Source: Agriotes lineatus
Taxonomy: Eukaryota; Arthropoda; Insecta; Coleoptera; Elateridae
Direction of reading: 5' to 3'
Assembly: GCA_940337035.1 (NCBI GenBank)
Contig: CALNHX010001065.1
Coordinates: forward strand, 1 to 64,000
Length of the DNA stretch: 64,000 nucleotides
Below are positions 58,276 through 64,000 of the stretch, in pieces; the first letter of the stretch is position 1; each line of letters begins with the position of its first letter. The notes under the pieces are model-generated. The model was not told the DNA's origin. It saw nothing but the letters and a program-made list of their open reading frames with translations, and ran no database searches. The position numbers and the translations under genes were made by a program.

Positions 58276-58396
58276 TACAGTACACGTCCGTTAGGGCCTT
58301 TACTGCCTCGCCAGTATTATTCGACTCGCTCTTCGAGCTCGTCTCACAAATTCTCTGGCTCGGCAGTAAAGGCTATCCTAACGGACTTCTACTGTA
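58276..58396. mobile_element. Palindromic MITE, 121 bp, TA-flanked
   Basis: TACAGTACACGTCCGTTAGG is matched by CCTAACGGACTTCTACTGTA at the other end. Arms extend through GCCTTTACTGCC and GGCAGTAAAGGC. TA at both edges suggests mariner-type mobilisation. Confidence 0.78.
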
Positions 58397-58679
58397 AAAT
58401 ACTATTTTGCACTCATGATTTCAAAATTCATATTTCCCGGTCATTCCCGATGCGCCGAAAATGACTTTTCCCGCACCGGGGTGTTTTTTACTTTCCCACA
58501 AAAACTATGGCAATTGTGTGTTCCAAGGGCGCTGTAAACGTCAACAAAAGCTAACAGGTGCTAGGATACGTATAAAAATTTAGTAATTTGTGCTGCCAAC
58601 TCAGTAAAGTTGTAAAACACTAAATAATATTTTTTTAACTTTTTTAAATATTTTGAGTTATTCGTTACAAAAAACATTG

Positions 58680-58796
58680 TACCTACCTCTTTCGGGAAGA
58701 ATTTTCCCGAATTCGCACTACATGCGGCACTCCCTTCGGTCGTGCTGCAAACAAAGTGCTCATTCGGGAAAATTAACTTCCCGAACTTGTTAGGTA
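58680..58796. mobile_element. Palindromic MITE, 117 bp, TA-flanked
   Basis: TACCTACCTCTTTCGGGAAG is matched by the complement ending CGAACTTGTTAGGTA, with inner arms TTTTCCCGAATTCG and CATTCGGGAAAA. It ends exactly where the ORF at 58797 opens. Confidence 0.78.
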
Positions 58797-59198
58797 AATA
58801 ACTATTACAATAGAGACTGTCAATTACAACCGCAAAACCTGAGTACTGTGAAAAGAATATGTTTTAAAACAATAGGACTGAGGAAAGTTATTGTGCTTCA
58901 AGAAATAGGTATATCTGAAGTGTACCTAGGACTCGAATCAGTGTTCGAATGTTGGGAGTTGTTAAAATTGTTAGAATACAAACTGGAGTCCTTAAAGTGT
59001 CAAGAGTTTGAACAGTTTTATCTAAGTATAACTCGAGGTATTTGGACTTTACCTGAGGATGTAAAAACCAACATCGAGAGCGTTTTGGATACACTACGCA
59101 TAAAATCAGACAATGTAGCATGCATGTATGAGATGTTGCATTTTTTCATTGAATTAATTAAATGTGATATGGTAATGAATAAATGTGTACAGTTGTAA
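58797..59198 (+). CDS. Unrecognised ORF next to a MITE, no ATG at its start
   Basis: The frame is open from 58794 to TAA 59198. The in-frame ATGs are late (first near 59125), so the original 5' end was probably lost where the MITE now ends. Residues include EIGISEVYLGLESVFECWEL and SITRGIWTLPEDVKTNIESV; the composition is that of a globular helical protein. AATAAA follows the stop by less than 25 bp, a very compact gene end. It converges with the minus-strand ORF at 59267, 68 bp away. No family recognised. Confidence 0.4.
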   Translation, partial: NNYYNRDCQLQPQNLSTVKRICFKTIGLRKVIVLQEIGISEVYLGLESVFECWELLKLLEYKLESLKCQEFEQFYLSITRGIWTLPEDVKTNIESVLDTLRIKSDNVACMYEMLHFFIELIKCDMVMNKCVQL

Positions 59199-59266
59199 GA
59201 TATTACTTTGTAAGAAATAAAAGTAGTAATTAGACAAAGTTGTATTATTTCAATATACATACCACC

Positions 59267-59659
59267 TTAAGAGGTTGCAATAATTGGAGCTGTGAGTTGA
59301 AATTCAACGGCCAGCTTGGATAGGGGATGAAGTTGTCGAAATTTGAGTTTATCACCTTTTTGTAAAACCATCCCAATTACTTCGTTAGGGGTGTGTATAA
59401 TATTATTGATTATGATTGGTGTGTTGCGAGGATTAACAATAACATTATCTATCTTAGCCTTAGTGAAGGGTATAATATATTCGGATTTACCAGTGTTATT
59501 CAGACCAAACAATCAACCAGGTAGTGCAGTTTCAGCGAAGAGAAGTAGGTTTTTTTCATAACATAGGTTATCAAGCCCACCCAGGTCTTCGAAGAGGAAC
59601 ACTTGAGAGTGAAGAGTAGAATCGCTATGCATGTGCTGTCCAAACTTATTGATAGGCAT
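59267..59659 (-). pseudogene. Unrecognised virus-like ORF with one in-frame stop
   Basis: ATG 59659 opens MPINKFGQHMHSDSTLHSQV. A TGA near 59513 interrupts, then the same frame continues FGLNNTGKSEYIIPFTKAKI and KGDKLKFRQLHPLSKLAVEF to TAA 59267, about 130 codons. Beta-rich, Asn/Ile/Pro-rich composition resembles small structural proteins of insect DNA viruses or Polintons, but I cannot name a family. Confidence 0.4.
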
Positions 59660-59817
59660 TCTGCAGTCTTGAAGCACTCAACTCAATATGAATGTACTAA
59701 GCATGTTCACCACATAATAAACCACCTCGACAGTAAATAACAAACACGAATAATACTAAGAAATTTATTTACAACTAAAATTTATAATTACAACTATAAC
59801 GAATAATAATAAGAAAT
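59660..59817. repeat. Short tandem duplication with polyadenylation signals
   Basis: AAGAAATTTATTTACAACTA then AAATTTATAATTACAACT at about 59758 recurs at about 59812 with few changes. On the minus strand each unit carries AATAAA, positioned to end the transcript of the ORF at 60180-59818; the second unit overlaps the end of that ORF. Confidence 0.55.
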
Positions 59818-60300
59818 TTATTTACACCTAAAATTAATAATTACAACTAAAACTACTCCTCCGGCTTCTCCGGCATCTTCTGTGGAGCGGTCCTCCATCG
59901 GCATTTGCTCTAGGAACGGCTCGATTACTCGTGAGGCGACGAAAAGTTGCCTCATGTCGCGGTCCTCAATAATGGCCCCACCGGTAATTGAAACCAAGGC
60001 CACCACCTGGTTTTCCCTTCCGAGGAAGTGCAGGAGGGCTTCCTCCAACTCATGCGACAGGATGAAAGGATTATAATTATAAGTTGGGGCCAAGGGCATA
60101 TGCTCCCCAGCACGGAAGTCGTCCCAGGATCCGTGCACAAGTCCCAAGGTTGATAACAAGGGCCACTCATGAAAATGCACTGGAAGAACATGATGCCCTC
60201 ACTGGATGGTTGTCGGAGACAGAATAAATGGAGGAATTTTAGGAAGAGGGGGATGAAAGTGGGTAGCCTTGGGCTTGGCCTTCGCCTATACAATTCGGGC
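59818..60300 (-). pseudogene. Unrecognised ORF with nonsense codons
   Basis: The open part starts at a GTG (60180) and reads HFHEWPLLSTLGLVHGSWDD, later LSHELEEALLHFLGRENQVV. Upstream in the same frame, past a TGA near 60208, a Pro-rich reading (HFHPPLPKIPPFILSPTTIQ) suggests that the protein was longer. No family recognised. Confidence 0.35.
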
Positions 60301-60445
60301 GTTTTAAATAAAAAGAAGGGGTACAGGCTTTGAGATGTCATTAAGGCTCAAAATGCAAAATTTATGTAATAGAAAAAAAATTTTCGTAAAGCTTGTTGAA
60401 TTTTAAGAGTTTTTTTATTCTTGTGTTTTTTCCCCAAAATCCACA

Positions 60446-60593
60446 GGTTAGCAGGTTAGGTTTTGCGTCAGTTTTGACATAGAATGACGCAAAACCTAAC
60501 CTGCGAACATTGAATTTGACATAGACTTACAGTGCCACCAACATAAACAGTGCCAACCTAAGAAAAAAAATTCAATCATTTATAGTCACCCGG
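60446..60593. mobile_element. Fold-back MITE copy 9, left arm truncated
   Basis: It contains the core, the right middle arm (ACTTACAGTGCCACCAACAT) and the right outer arm (CAGTGCCAACCTAAGAAAAA to CACCCGG), followed by TA. The left arm stops at the core. Confidence 0.8.
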
Positions 60594-60617
60594 TATTTGA
60601 ATATATGTCGGATAATG

Positions 60618-61818
60618 TACAGTGACTATATACAAGACAGTGTGGCCATACGATTGTTGGCCGCCATTAACAGGCAAATTTGAGCGTAGAGATATACAGT
60701 GCCTTTCGAAATAATCGAACGTTTTTGAGTGGTCATTATTTTGGCGCTAGTTATTTTAACTAGTTGATGTTAGCTACACGTGCAGTGTTATTTTTGGACA
60801 TTGACATTTCTCATTGGCGTTCGTTCGTAGTGCTTTAAGGTGTTACATGAAGTTTACAACCGGTTTTAGTTATGGCAGTTTACAATACAGCTAAATGCCG
60901 TCTTCCTGTTTCCTGTCTCCAAACCTCCCTGTTCTGCGCTTGGTCTTCTTCCAGGTTCCTCCATGGCTCTCCGAATACCCTCATTCCACGGTTTGCGTGG
61001 TCTACCTCTTTTTTCTTAACCGACGGCAACTATTGAAAGATCTTCATAAGCCACGTCGTCTCCTCCATTCTCCAATTCTGTCCACAACTGGTGCCTCCAT
61101 TCTGCGTCTTATTTCCTCGTTCATCACTCTATCTCGTCTCGATACCTTTGCGCTTTTTCGTCCATTTGAACTGTGTTTAGTCTTCGTTTCATTTCCGCTG
61201 TTACAGTCCATACCTCACTGCCATAATATAGCACCGACTCTACCATTACTTTACCTATTCTTTTTTTGTTTTTGTTAGAGATAGTATTGTCCCATCAAAT
61301 TGATTTTAAGTACTTTGTACTATTCGAGTTCTGATCTCTTCTGTTCCCAAACCTTTTTCATCGATTGTATTGTAGCACCGAGGTATTTAAACCTTTCTAC
61401 TTGTCTTACTGCGACATCTTCATTTATTAAGACTTCATATTGTGCTTTCGAGTTGACTACTAAATACTCCGTTTCCTCTAAACTTATGCTAAGGTCCCAT
61501 TTATCGTAGCACCGATGTAATCTCTTTATCATATATTCCAAGTCGAACGCATCTTGTGCTATTACAACAATAGCATAATTATAAATTGTCACATTTAAAT
61601 ACTGCGACGCTAATGAATTATTTGACACTGACAATTTACAATTGTCAGATTTGAAAGGTTTTATTTTCTTCCATAACCAAATGAACAGCTTCTACCAACC
61701 TCTTTGAGAACAATTTAAAAGTAACTAAATATTTTGCCTGTTAATGGCGGATATTCGCGTCGACCAATAGCGGCGAAGACATCCCTATGGCCACACTGTC
61801 TTGTATATAGCCACTGTA
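60618..61818. mobile_element. 1.2-kb non-autonomous DNA element with 8-bp target duplication
   Basis: The ends TACAGTGACTATATACAAGA and the matching right end (complement TACAGTGGCTATATACAAGA) continue inward through GTGTGGCCATA and the GGC..CATTAACAGGCAAA block. GGATAATG occurs immediately outside both ends (60610-60617 and 61819-61826). An 8-bp duplication fits hAT or P superfamily elements, though GGATAATG does not match the usual hAT nTnnnnAn pattern. The interior contains half of a mariner-type MITE (about 60700-60755, same outer arm as copy 1) and a minus-strand RTE fragment. Confidence 0.75.
60895..61634 (-). pseudogene. RTE-clade LINE fragment (RT palm end to C-terminus)
   Basis: On the minus strand, YNYAIVVIAQDAFDLEYMIK carries the RT active-site region with the YADD aspartates lost. 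It is followed by KRLHRCYDKWDLSISLEETE and ERFKYLGATIQ. The reverse of 61300-60895 encodes, with shifts, the RTE tail (GRPRKPWNEGIRR type). It lies inside the 1.2-kb DNA element. Confidence 0.75.
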
Positions 61819-61956
61819 GGATAATGTAGTGTACCTGTATAATACTTTAGTAAGAGTAGAGCAAACAGCGAAAAATTTTGGATCATATTTTCATGGCTAC
61901 CAAGATTTAATGATATATTGAAAAACAAGGTTGGTAAAACTGACACACGAGTTGTC

Positions 61957-62025
61957 AGTTTCATCAAATTCGAGGTTAGCAGGTTAGGTTTTGCGTCAGT
62001 TTTGACACACACTGACACTAAATTT
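61957..62025. mobile_element. Fold-back MITE copy 10, fragment
   Basis: TCAAATTCGAGGTTAGCAGG, then TTAGGTTTTGCGTCAGTTTT, ending soon after the hairpin tip (GACACACACTGACACT). Only the left half remains. Confidence 0.75.
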
Positions 62026-62039
62026 TAACCCAACTTGAT

Positions 62040-63077
62040 GCAGTTCTGGGGTGTAGTCCCATCACATCGTCCGCTGAAAAACCGGCAAGTGGTAAAATTC
62101 TAAAAGAATGTTTGGTTAGAGGGCAGAAACGCAAAATTGAGCCAAATTTGGAAGTAGATTTATTGATTGAGGAGACTGTAAGGGATTGTGCGATTGAGAC
62201 TGGACATGGGGCCGTTCGCATCGAGGGTGTGCAAGACACATCAACGTTTAACACGCAAAAATTTATGGATATGCCAAGTCTTGATTTTAACGACGGGATA
62301 CGCTAGAATTTACCACCACCGCAGAAAAAGGTGAAGTCTCAGTCCTCCAATCCCTCACGCCCGGAACATACTTTTGTTGCTATTGATTTCGGGGATACAT
62401 TTTATGCGGAAGACGCTTTCGATGTTGCTGCAGAGACCCAAAACCTCGGATTGGGTATCCAAGTCGCTTCAGGCTCAAGGCGACCGACCAGCCGCAACTC
62501 ACAACTGGCAACCCCGCAACCACTGTCACAGAAGAACAATACTGTGCGCATTATAGCATCCGAAAGCGGACGAGCCTCTCCGGTGGCGGAAGTTGCAATG
62601 GGCACAATAGCAACATTCGAATCCTCTGTTGCGTTCGAGGACACTGAGAGGGAGGCGGTCGATGTTGCACCATCATCCATTCCACAGGGTGATGGTGTGA
62701 TATCGCCCATCTCTTCGGTAAGCGACGACGACGACGATGACGACGACGAAAACGTGCCACTGACACAAAACAATTTAAAATCATACCAGGACAGAGTTGC
62801 CGCTCAGTTTACACGAATAGCGGAAATTAAATCCTTGGAACGCTTGACGGACGGTATGGATGTGCAGTTGGATAACATTGAATTACAACTGGCAGCCGTC
62901 ACCAAAAAAATAGTAAGGGTGAGACCCAAAATTGCCAGTGGGCACAGTCGTAAGGCTAAAAAATACGATGAATATGTACAACGGCGCTGCCAGCTGACGC
63001 AGCGGCAAGCTGAGGTCTCACGAACTCTAATAAACACCGCGAAGCGAATTTGTCAACTAGCGGCGGCAATTCACTAA
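62040..63077 (+). pseudogene. Acidic / coiled-coil protein with one amber codon, possibly Polinton-encoded
   Basis: One frame runs from about 62040 to TAA 63077, interrupted only by TAG at 62304-62306. The N-terminal part (KRKIEPNLEVDLLIEETVRD) is followed after the amber by a Ser/Pro-rich region, an acidic run (DDDDDDDDENVP near 62730) and a C-terminal coiled coil with many basic residues (KKIVRVRPKIASGHSRKAKK). The first ATG after the amber is 62374 in another frame; in-frame methionines exist near 62250 and 62607. It lies directly upstream of and co-oriented with the polymerase-type gene, so a Polinton structural or accessory role is plausible but unproven. A possible 5' exon is cut off by the fold-back fragment. 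Confidence 0.45.
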
Positions 63078-63305
63078 GACAAACAAATGTAAGTTTCCTT
63101 AAATTCCAAGACGACGTAACCTAGTTTCCCATCCCCTCCAGGGTATCAAGGCTTAACGTCCACGTTCGTGGTACCTGGGTAGTGTGTTAGAGTGTGCTCC
63201 TTGTATTTACATGTCTGGCTAGGGAAGCGATACTTGGCGAGAGCGATACCTCTAACGTTCTAGCGAAGAGCCTACCCAGTGTAGAATTGCAATTAATCAT
63301 TTATA

Positions 63306-64000
63306 ATGCTTCAATGCACCGAATGTGGACAGTCCTTCACCAGAGCTGACAATTTGTTCCGCCACCGGAGAGAAAGTTGTCGTCAACAGCTGGGTCATCC
63401 ATCTACGAGTGGTGAGTTTAAATTGTGTTGATGTAGAGCAGCACCTTTCGTGTAGTTGTATTAATTAAAGGCGACGCTATGGAGACTTCGGTGGTGGGTG
63501 GTGAGGGGCAGAGTAAACGCCCAAAACTAAACAACTCCAGTAGTGATGGTAGGCGTGCTTGGTGTGTTTGCACAGTGTGTTAATAGTTTGTTTTGATAGG
63601 TGGTTTTCCAAGGACGCAATACTGTGACGTGTGCGATGAAAACATTCCTCGAACGTGCTTCGTTGGTCATCTGAGGAGCAATCGCCACACGCGGCGGTGC
63701 GGCGTCTTTCACTTGGGGAAAGGTCTGGTGGCCCTTCAAAACGCCTTCAAGTCCCGTGTGGCCAGTTATAGGATTTCCACGGAAAATTATCACATAAGCG
63801 TTGTGGAATATATGACCGAATTGAAAGAAAAAAATTTAAATTTGATAGAAGGGCAGCTAATCAAATTAGCTAGCATCAAAATCAATTTCGAACTCTTCGG
63901 GTATTTTATTTTGGAAGCTCAAGATCTACAAGACGTAAAAACTTTTCAGACGGCTAACGAGGTAGTCACTCGCGGTACAGACTTGAGCCACTTATATGAT
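63306..64000 (+). CDS. N-terminus of a Polinton/Maverick-type DNA polymerase B gene, cut by the window edge
   Basis: Three exons: 63306-63411, 63471-63548 and 63600 onward, GT..AG introns of 59 and 51 bp, all in phase 1; 195 codons with no stop before the edge. MLQCTECGQSFTRADNLFRH is a C2H2 finger; a second Cys/His unit is CDVCDENIPRTCFVGHLRSN followed by RH. Then comes a segment AFKSRVASYRISTENYHISV, later SIKINFELFGYFILEAQDLQ and TANEVVTRGTDLSHLYD. I recognise this arrangement (zinc fingers, FKSR..YR, IKxNxEL, TANEVxTxGxDL) from the N-terminal part of insect and arachnid Polinton protein-primed polymerases; the family assignment is from memory. The polymerase domain itself would lie beyond 64000. 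The frame is intact and introns look functional, so this copy may be expressed. Confidence 0.6.

Noticed and set aside
1..64000. CRISPR arrays, bacterial operons, riboswitches, rRNA genes
   Set aside because: Spliced genes, LINEs and insect promoters show nuclear eukaryotic DNA; none of these features was seen.

Overview
This is a stretch of an AT-rich insect nuclear genome, most likely a beetle. The evidence is three conserved animal genes with short introns (many near 50 bp), metazoan and arthropod core-promoter motifs, and a dense insect-type repeat load including a very long solo LTR of the kind seen in flour-beetle Gypsy elements. The order Coleoptera is an inference; an insect is close to certain. 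Most of the window is transposons at several stages of decay, often nested.

Host genes. A Rad23 nucleotide-excision-repair/ubiquitin-shuttle gene lies on the minus strand at 16.0-17.5 kb (five exons). A Dpy-30 (COMPASS/MLL subunit) gene is on the minus strand at 18.4-18.6 kb. A complete eight-exon cereblon gene (CRL4 substrate receptor, 421 codons) is on the plus strand at 35.7-37.3 kb. All three have readable frames and consistent splice phases, apart from one uncertain Rad23 acceptor.

Retrotransposons. In order: a dead R1-clade LINE (4.0-7.7 kb); a Gypsy element with two 604-bp LTRs and an ATAT target duplication (7.69-14.32 kb), itself split by a 2738-bp solo LTR with a CAAG duplication; a Gypsy-like gag with nonsense codons interrupted by a probable piggyBac-derived insert (30.0-32.5 kb); an RTE-clade LINE with an intact FADD motif (40.69-44.14 kb) flanked by a 132-bp direct repeat and sitting inside an older RTE fragment; a LINE 3' end nested in a Harbinger-like MITE (47.4-48.0 kb); a Jockey-type relic (49.3-50.9 kb); and a 3'-truncated BEL/Pao element (51.6-54.9 kb).

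DNA elements. Ten copies of a fold-back family share one central hairpin (core begins near GTCAAATTCGAGGTTAGCAG), but their outer arms differ between copies. There are also mariner-like, Harbinger-like and other MITEs, a hAT-like transposase relic (34.4-35.3 kb) and a 1.2-kb element with an 8-bp target duplication (60.6-61.8 kb).

The most unusual region is 55.0-64.0 kb. It holds compact, mostly unrecognised small ORFs on both strands, including a BIR (IAP-like) domain gene with its own TATA/initiator promoter, a signal-peptide plus C-terminal-membrane protein, several virus-like short ORFs, a coiled-coil acidic protein and, running off the right edge, the zinc-finger N-terminus of what I recognise as a Polinton/Maverick protein-primed DNA polymerase B gene. 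I read this as a decayed, later re-invaded Polinton/adintovirus-like integration. That is an inference: only the BIR domain and the polymerase N-terminus carry family-level evidence.
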